Shown here in pieces: positions 1 to 9,813 of a stretch of DNA of 64,000 nucleotides (positions are counted from its first letter, which is position 1; each line of letters begins with the position of its first letter). The translations under genes and the position numbers were made by a program. This DNA is from an uncultured Sphingomonas sp. (GTDB lineage: Bacteria; Pseudomonadota; Alphaproteobacteria; Sphingomonadales; Sphingomonadaceae), in contig CAJYIX010000043.1 in the NCBI GenBank assembly GCA_913775315.1, positions 1-64,000 on the forward strand. The letters are read 5' to 3'. The notes beneath the pieces are model-generated. The model searched no databases. It was not told the origin of the DNA and was given only the letters and a program-made list of their open reading frames with translations.

Positions 1-73
1 TGAAGCCGTGCCGCCGCGCGACGCCGCGTTTCGGCGGGAAGCGCCCCGTTCCCGCCCAACCCAGGGGAAGCCT

Positions 74-1141
74 GTGTCTGTCAACGCAAAGAACTGGCAG
101 GAACTGAAGAAGCCCAACGGCCTCGAAAAGAAGTCGGGCACCGATTCGAAGCGGAAGGCGACCTTCGTCGCCGAGCCGCTGGAGCGTGGCTTCGGCCTGA
201 CGCTCGGCAATGCGCTGCGCCGCGTGCTGCTTTCCTCGCTCCAGGGCGCGGCAGTCACGTCGATCAAGATCGAGAACGTGCTGCACGAATTCTCGAGCCT
301 GACGGGCGTTCGCGAGGACGTGACGGACATCGTCCTGAACGTCAAGCAGATCGCCCTCAAGATGCAGGGCGAAGGGCCGAAGCGCCTTCAGCTGTCGGCG
401 ACCGGCCCGGCCGAGGTCAAGGCAGGCGACATCGCCGTCACCGGCGACATCGAGGTGATGAACCCCGAGCTGGTGCTCTGTCACCTCGACGACGGCGCGA
501 CGCTCAACATGGAGCTGACCGCCGACACGGGGAAGGGCTATGTGCCCGCCACCGCGAACCGTCCGGCCGATGCGCCGATCGGCCTCATTCCGGTCGATGC
601 GCTCTACTCGCCGGTTCGCCAGGTCAGCTACAAGGTCGAGAACACCCGCGTCGGGCAGGAACTCGACTATGACAAGCTGACGCTGACGGTCGAGACCGAC
701 GGCACCGTGACCCCGGACGACGCGCTCGCCTATGCCGCGCGCATCCTCCAGGATCAGTTGGCGCTGTTCGTCCACTTCGACGATTCGGCGATGACGCGCG
801 CGGCCCCCGCGGCGACCGCCGGCCTGCCGGCGCCCGCCGCCGACACGCCGGGCGACACCGCGACGATCAACCGCTACCTGCTCAAGAAGGTCGACGAGCT
901 CGAGCTGTCGGTCCGCAGCGCCAACTGCCTCAAGAACGACAACATCATCTATATCGGCGATCTGGTCCAGAAGACCGAGGCCGAGATGCTGCGCACGCCG
1001 AATTTCGGCCGCAAGTCGCTCAACGAGATCAAGGAAGTGCTGTCGAGCATGGGCCTGCGCCTCGGTATGGAAATCCCGGGCTGGCCGCCCGAGAATATCG
1101 AGGAAATGGCCAAGAAGCTCGAACAGGAAATCATGGGCTGA
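74..1141 (+). CDS. rpoA: DNA-directed RNA polymerase subunit alpha
   Basis: Alpha subunit of RNA polymerase (355 aa). It nucleates core enzyme assembly and contacts activators and UP elements. The N-terminal dimerisation domain spans about residues 15-235 and contains [20 protein letters not shown]. An Ala/Pro-rich linker (about 240-260) leads to the C-terminal helix-hairpin-helix domain, with [11 protein letters not shown] and [12 protein letters not shown]. The GTG at 74 is chosen because the product then begins with the usual [14 protein letters not shown] and a purine-rich GGGGAAG lies 6 bases upstream. The open frame reaches position 8, but the extra residues do not look like RpoA. It is the end of the alpha ribosomal operon, with rplQ downstream. 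Confidence 0.97.
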   Translation: MSVNAKNWQELKKPNGLEKKSGTDSKRKATFVAEPLERGFGLTLGNALRRVLLSSLQGAAVTSIKIENVLHEFSSLTGVREDVTDIVLNVKQIALKMQGEGPKRLQLSATGPAEVKAGDIAVTGDIEVMNPELVLCHLDDGATLNMELTADTGKGYVPATANRPADAPIGLIPVDALYSPVRQVSYKVENTRVGQELDYDKLTLTVETDGTVTPDDALAYAARILQDQLALFVHFDDSAMTRAAPAATAGLPAPAADTPGDTATINRYLLKKVDELELSVRSANCLKNDNIIYIGDLVQKTEAEMLRTPNFGRKSLNEIKEVLSSMGLRLGMEIPGWPPENIEEMAKKLEQEIMG

Positions 1142-1148
1142 TTTCGCA

Positions 1149-1172
1149 CCGGGCCAAGCCAGCTTGGCCCGG
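1149..1172 (+). other. Inverted repeat between rpoA and rplQ
   Basis: Perfect 11-base arms CCGGGCCAAGC and GCTTGGCCCGG are separated by two bases, just after the rpoA stop. No T-run follows. A processing or attenuating hairpin inside the rpoA-rplQ transcript is more likely than a full terminator. Two shorter hairpins, GGGTCGGCTTGCCGACCC and GCGCGGCTTTGCCGCG, follow within the next 70 bases. Confidence 0.5.
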
Positions 1173-1260
1173 AGACGAAACCAGCCCGGCCGGCGGGTCG
1201 GCTTGCCGACCCGTCCGACGGCGCGGCTTTGCCGCGGCGGGCTTGATGAAGAAGGAAAGC

Positions 1261-1288
1261 GGGATCCCGGATCAAGTCCGGGGTGACG
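1261..1288 (+). repeat. Dispersed palindromic repeat, copy 1
   Basis: The segment contains CCGGATCAAGTCCGGGGTG followed by ACG. It matches 20 of 22 bases with a second copy near 21921-21942. It is an imperfect palindrome in non-coding sequence, like the short intergenic repeats common in sphingomonads. It sits in the 224-base gap between rpoA and rplQ, an unusually long gap for this operon. Confidence 0.6.
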
Positions 1289-1365
1289 TAAACGGGGTGG
1301 CCCTCACGTCCCACCTGGTCCGGGGTACCTGACACGGCCCCCGAACGAACACGAAGGAAGATCAC

Positions 1366-1788
1366 ATGCGTCATAAGTATGGCGGCCGTAAGCTTCAGCG
1401 GACCTCGGCCCACCGCACCGCGCTGTTCCGCAACATGTCGGCGGCGCTCATCAAGCACGAGCAGATCACGACGACGGTCGCCAAGGCCAAGGAGCTTCGC
1501 CCCTATGTCGAGAAGCTGGTGACGCTGGCCAAGAAGGGCGGCCTGTCGAACCGCCGTCTGGCGCATGCCCGCCTGCTCGACGATGCGCAGCTGGTGAAGC
1601 TGTTCGACGTGCTCGCCTCGCGCTACGCCGACCGCAACGGCGGCTACACCCGCATTATCAAGGCGGGGCCGCGCGCCTCGGACGCCGCGCCGATGGCGAT
1701 CATCGAGTTCGTCGACCGCGACGTCAGCGCCAAGGGCCAGGATTCGGGCCCGGTCATGACCGACGAGGATTTTGACGAAGCCGCCTGA
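1366..1788 (+). CDS. rplQ: 50S ribosomal protein L17
   Basis: Large-subunit ribosomal protein L17 (140 aa). The N-terminus [17 protein letters not shown] is diagnostic, followed by [29 protein letters not shown] short acidic tail (about residues 118-140, [19 protein letters not shown]) extends past the L17 fold, as in many alphaproteobacteria. AAGGAAG lies just upstream of the ATG. It is the last gene of the alpha operon and a good intrinsic terminator follows. Confidence 0.97.
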   Translation: MRHKYGGRKLQRTSAHRTALFRNMSAALIKHEQITTTVAKAKELRPYVEKLVTLAKKGGLSNRRLAHARLLDDAQLVKLFDVLASRYADRNGGYTRIIKAGPRASDAAPMAIIEFVDRDVSAKGQDSGPVMTDEDFDEAA

Positions 1789-1816
1789 TCGGCCCGTCAT
1801 CTCACGGACTTGCAGG

Positions 1817-1850
1817 AAAGGCCGCATCCCGTCAGGGTGCGGCCTTTCTC
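1817..1850 (+). terminator. Intrinsic terminator after rplQ
   Basis: Arms AAAGGCCGCA and TGCGGCCTTT are extended by CCC/GGG with one bulged T, and the sequence CTCGTTTCT follows. It ends the alpha operon. The next gene starts 22 bases later, so that gene's promoter must overlap or precede this hairpin, or it relies on readthrough. Confidence 0.8.
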
Positions 1851-1871
1851 GTTTCTCCGGAGACTATCTCG

Positions 1872-4022
1872 ATGGCTCGCGCGATCCTTCTCTTGCCGCT
1901 CCTCTTCGCCGCCCCCATCCATGCGGCTGAAGACAAAAGGCCGGAGACGCGAAACACCGTGGCAGCCCCGATTTCCTATCCCGCGACCGACAAGGTCCCC
2001 GTCACCGAGACGCTGTTCGGCGAGACCGTCGCCGATCCCTATCGCTGGCTCGAGAACGACGTGCGCAGCGATCCCAAGGTCGCCGCCTGGGTCGCTGCGC
2101 AGAACAAGACCACCGACGCCTATCTCGCGACGCTGCCCGGCCGCGCGGCGTTCAAGGCGCGGCTGACCCAGCTATTCAATTACGAGCGGTTCGGCGTGCC
2201 CGAGAAGAAGGGCAGCCGGTATTTCTACAGCCGCAATTCGGGGCTTCAGAATCAGGCGGTGCTCTACGTCCGCGACAGCCTGAACGGCGAGGGGCGGGTG
2301 CTGATCGACCCGAACCAGTGGGCCAAGGACGGCGCCACAGCGCTCGGCGAATATCAGCCGTCGGAGGACGGCAAGCGCCTCGTGTATGCGATCCAGGACG
2401 GCGGGTCGGACTGGCGCACGGTCAAGGTGCTCGACGTCGACACCGGGCAGGTGATGCCCGATGAGCTCAAATGGGTGAAGTTCTCCGCACTCGCTTGGGC
2501 CAAGGACGGATCGGGTTTCTTCTATTCGCGCTTCCCCGAGCCCAAGGCCGGCGCCGAGTTCCAGGCGCTGAATGAGAACCAGGCGGTCTATTTCCACAAG
2601 CTTGGTACCGCGCAGGCCGCCGACCGCCTCGTCTATTCGACGCCCGACACGCCCAAGCGCGGCCATTCGGCGCAGGTGACCGACGACGGCCGCTACCTGA
2701 TCGTGACGACGACCGAGGGCACGGACAATCGGTACGAGGTCACGCTGATCGACCTTGCCAATGGAAAATACGCGCCGAAGAAGCTGGTCAACGGACTTGA
2801 GAACGAGTGGAGCTATGCCGGCAACACCGGCACCACCTTCTTCTGGAACACCAACAAGGACGCGCCGCGCGGCCGGATCGTCGCGATGGACGTCGCCCGT
2901 CCGCAGGGGATCCGCGACGTCGTGCCGCAGGATCAGGCGGTGCTTGAGGGCGCGCGGACGATCGGCGGGCAACTGGTGCTGAGCTATCTTGTCGACGCCA
3001 AGACCGAGATCCGTCGCTACGCGCTCGACGGCAAGATGCTCGGTACGGTGAAGCTGCCGGGGATCGGCACCGCGTCGATCAGCGGCGACGCCGACGATGC
3101 CGAAGCCTTCTACGCCTATACGAGCTTCAACGCGCCGACGACGATCTATCGTTACGACGTAAAGGCTGACCGCGCGACCGCCTGGGCCAGCCCGAAGGTC
3201 GCGTTCGATCCCAGCCGCTACGGCGTCGAGCAGCGTTTCTATACCTCGAAGGACGGCACGCGCGTGCCGATGTTCGTCGTGCGGCGCAAGGACGTGACCG
3301 GCCCGGCGCCGACGATGCTGTGGGGCTATGGCGGCTTCAACGTCAGCTACACCCCCGCCTTCTCCGCCTCGCGCATCGCGTGGATGGAGCAGGGGGGCGT
3401 GTTCGTCCTCGCCAACATCCGCGGCGGCGGCGAGTATGGCAAGGCGTGGCATGACGGCGGGCGGCTGAAGAACAAGCAGAACGTCTTCGACGACTTCATT
3501 GCCGCGGGCGAATATCTGATCGCCGAGGGGATCACGAAGAAGGACGGCCTCGCGATCCAAGGCGGGTCGAACGGCGGCCTGCTGATCGGCGCGGTCGTCA
3601 ACCAGCGGCCCGACCTGTTCGCAGCGGCTCTGCCCGCGGTGGGGGTGATGGACATGCTGCGCTTCGACCGGTTCACCGCCGGCCGCTACTGGGTCGACGA
3701 CTACGGCTATCCGTCGAAGGCGGAGGATTTCAGGATCCTGCGCGCCTATTCGCCCTATCACAACATCGCGGCTGGCAAGACCTATCCGGCGATCCTCGCG
3801 ACCACCGCCGACACCGACGACCGCGTCGTGCCGGGCCACACGTTCAAATATACCGCGCAGCTTCAGGCTACGGATATCGGCCCCAAGCCGCACCTCGTCC
3901 GCATCGAGACACGCGCCGGTCATGGCAGCGGCAAGCCCACCGACAAGATCATCGAGGAAACCGCCGACCTTTATGCTTTCGCCGCCAAGTGGACCGGGCT
4001 GGAGGTCAAGCCCGTCCAATAG
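1872..4022 (+). CDS. Secreted prolyl oligopeptidase family serine peptidase (S9A)
   Basis: A 716-aa peptidase of the prolyl oligopeptidase type, which cleaves short peptides after proline. A signal peptide covers about residues 1-18 (MARAILLLPLLFAAPIHA), so it should act in the periplasm. The peptidase N-terminal segment with DPYRWLEND leads into a beta-propeller (about 90-430), then the alpha/beta hydrolase domain. The nucleophile is Ser566 in GGSNGG, the acid is in DTDDRV (about 649-650), and the base is His684 in AGHGSG. Length fits the S9A family. GGAGA lies 8 bases upstream of the ATG. It stands alone between the rplQ terminator and a small orphan gene. Confidence 0.93.
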   Translation: MARAILLLPLLFAAPIHAAEDKRPETRNTVAAPISYPATDKVPVTETLFGETVADPYRWLENDVRSDPKVAAWVAAQNKTTDAYLATLPGRAAFKARLTQLFNYERFGVPEKKGSRYFYSRNSGLQNQAVLYVRDSLNGEGRVLIDPNQWAKDGATALGEYQPSEDGKRLVYAIQDGGSDWRTVKVLDVDTGQVMPDELKWVKFSALAWAKDGSGFFYSRFPEPKAGAEFQALNENQAVYFHKLGTAQAADRLVYSTPDTPKRGHSAQVTDDGRYLIVTTTEGTDNRYEVTLIDLANGKYAPKKLVNGLENEWSYAGNTGTTFFWNTNKDAPRGRIVAMDVARPQGIRDVVPQDQAVLEGARTIGGQLVLSYLVDAKTEIRRYALDGKMLGTVKLPGIGTASISGDADDAEAFYAYTSFNAPTTIYRYDVKADRATAWASPKVAFDPSRYGVEQRFYTSKDGTRVPMFVVRRKDVTGPAPTMLWGYGGFNVSYTPAFSASRIAWMEQGGVFVLANIRGGGEYGKAWHDGGRLKNKQNVFDDFIAAGEYLIAEGITKKDGLAIQGGSNGGLLIGAVVNQRPDLFAAALPAVGVMDMLRFDRFTAGRYWVDDYGYPSKAEDFRILRAYSPYHNIAAGKTYPAILATTADTDDRVVPGHTFKYTAQLQATDIGPKPHLVRIETRAGHGSGKPTDKIIEETADLYAFAAKWTGLEVKPVQ

Positions 4023-4150
4023 TGGACCTTAAAGGAACTTAACCCTTTGATAATGGTAGGTCGTGCGTCGCGTTGAACGGCGCGCGACCCAACCTGACGG
4101 CGACTGCGGGATGACGTTCGTGGTCGCCGGCGTTCATCGGGGGCAGGACG

Positions 4151-4270
4151 ATGCCGAGTGAGTGTGAAATCCAGCGGATTTGCCGCGAGACGGGCATGGA
4201 CCGGATGCAGGCGATCTATCACCTGCGTGCGCGCGCCGAGCTGCTCCGCCGGATGCCGCCCCGCCGCTGA
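4151..4270 (+). CDS. Small hypothetical protein, 39 aa
   Basis: A short frame reads MPSECEIQRICRETG then MDRMQAIYHLRARAELLRRM and a PPRR end. It is basic and strongly helix-prone, with two amphipathic helices suggested: EIQRICRETG and MQAIYHLRARAELL. The pattern ETGMDRMQAIYHLR recalls small DNA- or RNA-binding orphans, but I recognise no named family. GGGCAGGACG precedes the ATG. It lies 128 bases after the S9 peptidase and 45 bases before guaA, on the same strand. An imperfect hairpin (4059-4089, GGTCG...CGACC) precedes it. The strand context and clean start and stop favour a real gene, but its length makes this uncertain. Confidence 0.5.
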   Translation: MPSECEIQRICRETGMDRMQAIYHLRARAELLRRMPPRR

Positions 4271-4315
4271 GGCCCTTCGCGCTTGCCCTTGGCCGTGCTT
4301 GGGCTAGATGGGCCC

Positions 4316-5872
4316 ATGGTCGAACAGTCCGAATCCATCCTCATCGTCGATTTCGGTAGCCAGGTGACGCAGCTGATCGCGCGGCGCGTGCGAGAGGCCG
4401 GCGTCTATTCCGAAATCGCCCCCTTTACCGCCGCGGCCGAAGCATTTGCGCGGATGAAGCCCAAGGGCGTCATCCTGTCGGGCAGCCCCGCCTCCGTCCT
4501 CGACGACGCCAGCCCGCGCGTGCCGCAGGCGATCTTCGACAGCGGGCTGCCGGTGCTCGGCATCTGCTACGGCCAGCAGGTGATGATGCACCAGCTCGGC
4601 GGCGCGGTGCAGGCGGGCGACAGCGGCGAGTTCGGCCGGGCGTTCATTGAGATCGCCGATCGCTGCGCGCTGTTCGACGGCCTGTGGGGTGAGGGCGAAA
4701 GCCATCAGGTCTGGATGAGCCATGGCGACAAGGTGACGGCGCTGGCGGACGGCTTCCGCCCCGTGGCGTCGAGCCCGGGTGCGCCCTTCGCCGTCATCGC
4801 CGACGACGACCGCCGCTATTACGCGATGCAGTTCCACCCGGAGGTCGTGCACACCCCCGATGGCGGCCGCCTGCTCGCCAATTTCGTTCGCCATGTCTGT
4901 GGCTGCGCGGGTGACTGGTCGATGGCCGAGTTCCGCGCCGCCAAGATCGCTGAGATCCGTGCACAGGTGGGTAATGGCCGGGTCATCTGCGGCCTGTCGG
5001 GCGGCGTCGACAGCGCGGTTGCGGCGGTGTTGATCCACGAGGCGATCGGCGAGCAACTGACCTGCGTCTTCGTCGACCACGGCCTGATGCGCAGCGGCGA
5101 GGCGGATCAGGTCGTCAGCCTGTTCCGCGGCCACTACAACATCCCGCTGGTCCATGTGAACGCGGAGGCGTTGTTCCTCGGCGGCCTGGCCGGCGTCACC
5201 GACCCGGAGGCGAAGCGCAAGTTCATCGGTAAGACCTTCATCGATATTTTTGAGGAAGAGGCGCGCAAGATCGGCGGGGCGGAGTTCCTGGCGCAGGGCA
5301 CGCTTTATCCGGATGTGATCGAGAGCGTCAGCTTCACCGGCGGGCCGTCGGTGACGATCAAGAGCCACCACAATGTCGGCGGCCTGCCCGAGCGGATGAA
5401 CATGAAGCTCGTCGAGCCGCTGCGCGAGCTGTTCAAGGACGAGGTGCGGGCGCTCGGCCGCGAGCTGGGCCTGCCCGACATCTTCGTCGGTCGGCATCCG
5501 TTCCCCGGTCCCGGCCTCGCGATCCGCATCCCGGGCGAGGTGACGAAGGAGCGCTGCGACATCCTGCGCAAGGCCGACGCGATCTATTTGGAGGAGATCC
5601 GCAATGCGGGCCTCTACGACACGATCTGGCAGGCGTTCGCGGTGCTGCTGCCCGTGCGATCGGTGGGCGTGATGGGTGACGGGCGGACGTACGACAACGT
5701 CCTCGCGCTGCGGGCCGTCACATCGACCGACGGGATGACGGCGGAAGCGTTCGGCTTCCCCGGCGACTTCCTGCCGCGGGTGGCGACGCGGATCATCAAC
5801 GAGGTGCGCGGGATCAACCGCGTGACCTACGACTATACGAGCAAGCCGCCGGGCACGATCGAATGGGAATGA
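4316..5872 (+). CDS. guaA: GMP synthase (glutamine-hydrolysing)
   Basis: Converts XMP to GMP with ATP and glutamine, the last step of guanine nucleotide synthesis (518 aa). The class I glutamine amidotransferase domain carries Cys84 in GICYGQQ and the His/Glu pair in QFHPEVVHT. The ATP pyrophosphatase domain has the PP-loop [10 protein letters not shown] (226-235). The C-terminal dimerisation domain ends with [14 protein letters not shown], the usual GuaA end. The ATG at 4316 is chosen because it gives the standard short leader before [11 protein letters not shown]. guaB is not adjacent. Confidence 0.97.
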   Translation: MVEQSESILIVDFGSQVTQLIARRVREAGVYSEIAPFTAAAEAFARMKPKGVILSGSPASVLDDASPRVPQAIFDSGLPVLGICYGQQVMMHQLGGAVQAGDSGEFGRAFIEIADRCALFDGLWGEGESHQVWMSHGDKVTALADGFRPVASSPGAPFAVIADDDRRYYAMQFHPEVVHTPDGGRLLANFVRHVCGCAGDWSMAEFRAAKIAEIRAQVGNGRVICGLSGGVDSAVAAVLIHEAIGEQLTCVFVDHGLMRSGEADQVVSLFRGHYNIPLVHVNAEALFLGGLAGVTDPEAKRKFIGKTFIDIFEEEARKIGGAEFLAQGTLYPDVIESVSFTGGPSVTIKSHHNVGGLPERMNMKLVEPLRELFKDEVRALGRELGLPDIFVGRHPFPGPGLAIRIPGEVTKERCDILRKADAIYLEEIRNAGLYDTIWQAFAVLLPVRSVGVMGDGRTYDNVLALRAVTSTDGMTAEAFGFPGDFLPRVATRIINEVRGINRVTYDYTSKPPGTIEWE

Positions 5873-5880
5873 CGAGGACT

Positions 5881-5905
5881 CGAAATCGTCCGGGGGACGA
5901 TTTCG
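5881..5905 (+). terminator. Strong hairpin after guaA
   Basis: Perfect 11-base arms CGAAATCGTCC and GGACGATTTCG surround a GGG loop, beginning 8 bases after the guaA stop. There is no T-run, but the stem is strong and well placed for 3'-end formation. The right arm runs into the first copy of the direct repeat. Confidence 0.55.
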
Positions 5906-6000
5906 GCCTCGTCATTCGGCGACGCAAGCCGCCGCAGATGTGGGGCTAACATCGCGGGGCGGGATTTCGGCTTCGTCATTCGGCGGCGCGAGCCGCCGCA
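5899..6000 (+). repeat. Pair of 38-bp direct repeats downstream of guaA
   Basis: Copies at 5899-5936 and 5963-6000 match at 35 of 38 bases. Each begins GATTTCGG, contains TCGTCATTCGGCG and ends with AGCCGCCGCA. Each carries its own inverted repeat (CGGCG...CGCCG type). The pair fills the 273-base gap between guaA and the next gene. It looks like a small non-coding repeat family. The rest of the gap (6001-6145) shows nothing I can name beyond the GAGAGGAGA ribosome binding site of the next gene. Confidence 0.65.
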
Positions 6001-6145
6001 CCGTATTGAAAGCCAATCCTCGTTACGCCTCTGTAATTTCTTGTTTCGCCCGGAAATCGCGCGCCTCGGCCGCATTGGTCCGTCGCAGACCGGCGACAGC
6101 CGGCGCATCGCAGGAACCGAACCGGACGAGAGAGGAGATTCCCGT

Positions 6146-6559
6146 ATGTCCCTGATGCTGGCCCTCGCCGCGACCACGCTTGGCGAGATGATCGAGCACC
6201 GCGTCACCGTCGCCCATGCCGGGGCCGAGCACGCCGCCACCTATCGTGCGCGCGTGACGCTCGACATCAAGACGATCGGCGCGCACACGCCCAACCGCCC
6301 CTCGCGCCAGCAATGCATGTGGACCGCGGCGGTGACGGTGGAGCGCGCGCTCGACGCCGCGCCGCAGGTCGCGCGCGCGGTGGCGACCGACCGCACGCTT
6401 CGCGGCACGCATCCCGGCGACTGCCGCGCTGCGCGGCCGGCGATCGAGCAGGCCGTCGCCAACCGCAGCCCGGCGATCCGCGATCGACTGGTCGCCGCTG
6501 CGGAGAATGACCGGGCGACACTCGTCGCCGAACTGGAGGCACTCGTACCGAATGGTTGA
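6146..6559 (+). CDS. Hypothetical exported protein
   Basis: A 137-aa protein I cannot assign. A hydrophobic N-terminus (MSLMLALAATTLG) suggests a signal peptide or membrane anchor. The remainder is Ala/Arg-rich with two cysteines (QQCMW and GDCRA) that could form a disulfide in the periplasm. The end (LVAAAENDRATLVAELEAL) is helical. The ATG at 6146 is chosen because AGAGGAGA lies 7 bases upstream; the frame is open further back but has no comparable site. The next gene, a porin-like protein, follows at once, so the two probably form an operon. Confidence 0.7.
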   Translation: MSLMLALAATTLGEMIEHRVTVAHAGAEHAATYRARVTLDIKTIGAHTPNRPSRQQCMWTAAVTVERALDAAPQVARAVATDRTLRGTHPGDCRAARPAIEQAVANRSPAIRDRLVAAAENDRATLVAELEALVPNG

Positions 6560-6563
6560 TCGT

Positions 6564-7304
6564 ATGAAAGTATTGCTCGCGCTGGGGCTTATCGCCGGCG
6601 CGAGCGCGGCTGAGGCGCAGGATCTCGGCCGACCGACCGGCTCGCTGGAGGCGACGACCGACCATCGCCGCCGGGGGCTGTCGTGGAGCGACGGTGATCC
6701 CGCGTTGGACGCCATCGTGTCGGTGCCGGTCGCGGGCCTGCGCCTCGACGCGCGAGCGACGACGCTGCGCGGGGCGCGGCGGCATGGCGGGGCGGATGTC
6801 GTGTTCGACTCTTCCGTTAGCTACTCGCGCGACCTTGCCAGCGGCGTGTCGCTGAACGTGGGGGCGACCGGGCATTTCTTCGCCGGGTCGGGCGTGAAGG
6901 CCGATTACGGCGAGATCGATCTCGGCCTCGGCTACGCGCTGGGGCCGCTCCAGCTCGATCTGGCGGCGAACTATGCGCCCGATCAGGACGCGATCGGCGG
7001 CGACAATCTCTACGTACAGGCGCGGGCGAGTGCGGGTATTCCCGGCACCGGGATCGACGTCGCGGCGCATGTCGGACGGACGTCGGGATCGACCGACGAC
7101 CCGATCCTCGCGGCGCGGCTGCGGCCGGAGCTCAAGAGCTATGTCGATTGGGGCGTGCGGGTCGAGCGGCGGTTCGGGCCCCTGGCGCTGGGCCTTCGCT
7201 ATTCGGGCACCGACGTCGATACGCGGGCGGTGGCGGCTTCGCCCTTTGCCGATCCTGACGACGCGGGCGATCGGCTGACCGCGCACGCGGTGGTGTTCTT
7301 CTAA
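6564..7304 (+). CDS. TorF-family putative outer-membrane porin
   Basis: A 246-aa predicted outer-membrane beta-barrel. The signal peptide runs MKVLLALGLIAGASAAEA before QDLG. The mature part alternates hydrophobic and polar residues in short strands (DVVFDSSVSYSRDLASGVSL, LQLDLAANYAP, LALGLRYSGTDVD) and ends in the aromatic VVFF expected of a barrel. N-terminal SLEATTDHRRRGLSWS is typical of the TorF/Gcw_chp family, where a strand begins with an Arg-Gly-Ile/Leu-Ser motif. The ATG at 6564 gives a clean signal peptide. An ATG at 6552 overlaps the upstream stop and is also possible. Substrate unknown. Confidence 0.75.
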   Translation: MKVLLALGLIAGASAAEAQDLGRPTGSLEATTDHRRRGLSWSDGDPALDAIVSVPVAGLRLDARATTLRGARRHGGADVVFDSSVSYSRDLASGVSLNVGATGHFFAGSGVKADYGEIDLGLGYALGPLQLDLAANYAPDQDAIGGDNLYVQARASAGIPGTGIDVAAHVGRTSGSTDDPILAARLRPELKSYVDWGVRVERRFGPLALGLRYSGTDVDTRAVAASPFADPDDAGDRLTAHAVVFF

Positions 7305-7309
7305 ACGAA

Positions 7310-7346
7310 AAACGCCGCCCCAGTCGCGATGACCGGGGCGGCGTTT
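7310..7346. terminator. Bidirectional terminator between porin gene and clpA
   Basis: Arms AAACGCCGCCCC and GGGGCGGCGTTT are separated by 13 bases, with A-rich sequence on the left and TTTCG on the right. It sits in the 45-base gap between two convergent genes and can serve both strands. Confidence 0.85.
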
Positions 7347-7349
7347 CGA

Positions 7350-9677
7350 TCAGTCTGCCTGCGCTGCCTCCGACCGCTTGCCGCCCTTCTTCTTGGGCTT
7401 CTTGGGCGGGGCGGGGACGATCTCGAAGCTCAGCGCGTTGTCCTTGAGCTTCACGCTCACCTCGCCGCCATGGACGAGTTTGCCGAACAGCAGTTCCTCG
7501 GCGAGCGGCTGCTTGATCTTCTCCTGGATCAGGCGACCCATCGGACGCGCGCCATAGAGCTTGTCATAGCCGCGCTCGGTCAGCCAGTTCTTCGATTCCT
7601 CATCCAAACGGATGTGCACGCCGCGATCGGCGAGCTGGAGTTCGAGCTGGAGGATGAACTTGTCGACAACGCGGTTGACCACCGCCGGCGGCAGATAGGC
7701 GAACGGCACGATCGCATCGAGGCGGTTACGGAACTCGGGGGTGAAGAGCTTCTTTACCGCCTCCTCCTGCACGTCCTCGCGCGCGATCTCGCCGAAGCCG
7801 ATCGATTCCTTCGCCATGTCCGACGCACCGGCATTGGTGGTCATGATGAGGATGGTGTTGCGGAAATCGACGGTCTTGCCGTGGTGGTCGGTCAGCTTGC
7901 CGTTGTCCATGACCTGCAACAGGATGTTGAACAGGTCGGGATGCGCCTTCTCGATCTCGTCGAGTAGGAGCACGCTGTGCGGATTCTGGTCGACGGCGTC
8001 GGTCAAGAGCCCGCCCTGGTCATAGCCGACATAGCCCGGCGGGGCGCCGATCAGCCGGCTGACCGAATGGCGCTCCATATATTCGGACATGTCGAACCGC
8101 TGGAGCGGGATGCCCATGATCTCCGCCAGCTGCTTGGCGACCTCGGTCTTGCCGACGCCGGTGGGGCCGGAGAACAGGTAATTGCCGATCGGCTTGTCGG
8201 GATCGCGGAGGCCCGCGCGGCTCAATTTGATCGCCGAGGACAGCACCTCGATCGCGGTATCCTGTCCGAACACCACGCGCTTCAGGTCGGTCTCGAGATT
8301 GGCGAGCACCCGCGTGTCGTCGCTCGACACGGTCTTCGGCGGAATGCGCGCCATCGTCGCGATGACCTGCTCGATCTCCTTGGGCGTGATGACCTTCTTG
8401 CGCTTCGACGGCGGCACCAGCATCTGCATCGCCCCCACTTCGTCGATCACGTCGATCGCCTTGTCGGGCAGCTTGCGGTCGTTGATGTAGCGGCTCGACA
8501 GCTCCACCGCCGACTTGATCGCATCGGGGGTGTACTTGACCGAGTGATGCTCCTCGAACGCCGAGCGCAGGCCGGCGAGGATCTTGATCGTGTCCTCCAC
8601 CGACGGCTCGTTCACGTCGATCTTCTGGAACCGGCGAAGGAGCGCGCGGTCCTTTTCGAAGTGATTGCGGAACTCCTTGTAGGTGGTCGATCCGATGCAG
8701 CGGATCGTGCCGCCCGACAGCGCCGGCTTCAGGAGATTGGACGCGTCCATCGCCCCGCCGCTGGTCGCGCCGGCGCCGATGACGGTGTGGATCTCGTCGA
8801 TGAACAGGACCGCGTGCGGCAGCTTCTCGAGCTCGTTGACGACCTGCTTCAGCCGCTCCTCGAAATCGCCGCGATAGCGCGTGCCGGCGAGCAGCGCGCC
8901 CATGTCGAGCGAATAGATGACGGCCTCGCGCAGCACGTCGGGCACGTCGCCCTCGACGATCTTGCGCGCCAGACCCTCGGCGATCGCGGTCTTGCCGACG
9001 CCGGGATCGCCGACATAGAGCGGGTTGTTCTTCGACCGGCGGCAGAGGATCTGGACCGTGCGGTCGACCTCCGGCCCGCGGCCGATCAGCGGATCGACCT
9101 TGCCGACCTTGGCCTTTTCGTTGAGGTCGACGGTGAACTGCTTGAGCGCGCTCTCGCCTTTGCCGTTCTTTTCCGGCTGCTTGGCCTGCGGCTTCTCTTC
9201 CTCCGCGCCCTTCACTTCGCGCGCTTCGGTGGGCGTGCCGCCCTTGCCGACGCCGTGGCTGATATAGCTGACGGCATCGAGGCGGCTCATGTCCTGCTGC
9301 TGCAGGAAATAGACGGCATAGCTCTCGCGCTCGCTAAACAGCGCGACGAGGACGTTGGCGCCCGTCACCTCGTCGCGGCCCGAGGACTGGACGTGGAGGA
9401 TCGCGCGCTGGACCACGCGCTGGAACCCGCTGGTGGGCGAGGGATCGGTGACGCTGTCGACCTTCAACGCCTCCAGCTCGGTGTCGAGATAATGGGCGAC
9501 GGTGGTCTTGAGCTCACCCAGATCGACGCCGCAGGCGCTCATCACCTTGGAGGCATGCTCGTCGTCGACAAGCGCCAGCAAGAGGTGTTCGAGCGTCGCA
9601 TATTCGTGGCGGCGCGAGGACGCGGCCTCCAGCGCCTTGTGCAGCGTGGATTCGAGCGCGGATGCGAAGGACGGCAT
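7350..9677 (-). CDS. clpA: ATP-dependent Clp protease ATP-binding subunit ClpA
   Basis: AAA+ unfoldase that feeds substrates to ClpP (775 aa). The Clp N-domain (about 1-145) starts [20 protein letters not shown]. The first AAA module has Walker A GDPGVGKT (223-230) and [10 protein letters not shown]. The second has GPTGVGKT (from 504) and [11 protein letters not shown]. It lacks the long coiled-coil middle domain of ClpB, which identifies ClpA. The C-terminal tail is Lys-rich ([19 protein letters not shown]). The ATG at 9677 matches known ClpA starts; the longer open frame behind it does not. The adaptor gene clpS, often adjacent, is not next to it here. Confidence 0.95.
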   Translation of the reverse strand: MPSFASALESTLHKALEAASSRRHEYATLEHLLLALVDDEHASKVMSACGVDLGELKTTVAHYLDTELEALKVDSVTDPSPTSGFQRVVQRAILHVQSSGRDEVTGANVLVALFSERESYAVYFLQQQDMSRLDAVSYISHGVGKGGTPTEAREVKGAEEEKPQAKQPEKNGKGESALKQFTVDLNEKAKVGKVDPLIGRGPEVDRTVQILCRRSKNNPLYVGDPGVGKTAIAEGLARKIVEGDVPDVLREAVIYSLDMGALLAGTRYRGDFEERLKQVVNELEKLPHAVLFIDEIHTVIGAGATSGGAMDASNLLKPALSGGTIRCIGSTTYKEFRNHFEKDRALLRRFQKIDVNEPSVEDTIKILAGLRSAFEEHHSVKYTPDAIKSAVELSSRYINDRKLPDKAIDVIDEVGAMQMLVPPSKRKKVITPKEIEQVIATMARIPPKTVSSDDTRVLANLETDLKRVVFGQDTAIEVLSSAIKLSRAGLRDPDKPIGNYLFSGPTGVGKTEVAKQLAEIMGIPLQRFDMSEYMERHSVSRLIGAPPGYVGYDQGGLLTDAVDQNPHSVLLLDEIEKAHPDLFNILLQVMDNGKLTDHHGKTVDFRNTILIMTTNAGASDMAKESIGFGEIAREDVQEEAVKKLFTPEFRNRLDAIVPFAYLPPAVVNRVVDKFILQLELQLADRGVHIRLDEESKNWLTERGYDKLYGARPMGRLIQEKIKQPLAEELLFGKLVHGGEVSVKLKDNALSFEIVPAPPKKPKKKGGKRSEAAQAD

Positions 9678-9813
9678 GGGGGAAGTTACTCCGGTGGGGC
9701 CGCTTGGGGACTCGCGGCCCGGAAAGGCAATGTCGGGTGCGAAGGCGCGGTGTGCAAGACACGTGCCTTCGGGTGGGGGCGGCGCCGCACGCGCATCGGG
9801 CGGCGGCGGTCGG

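Noticed and set aside
2172-4019. A 615-codon minus-strand frame antisense to the S9 peptidase
   Set aside because: The peptidase has its complete catalytic triad and signal peptide. The antisense frame has no family features.
5940-6155. Short open frame in the gap after guaA
   Set aside because: It overlaps the direct repeats, has a poor start and is Arg/Ala-rich. It is better explained as non-coding repeat sequence.
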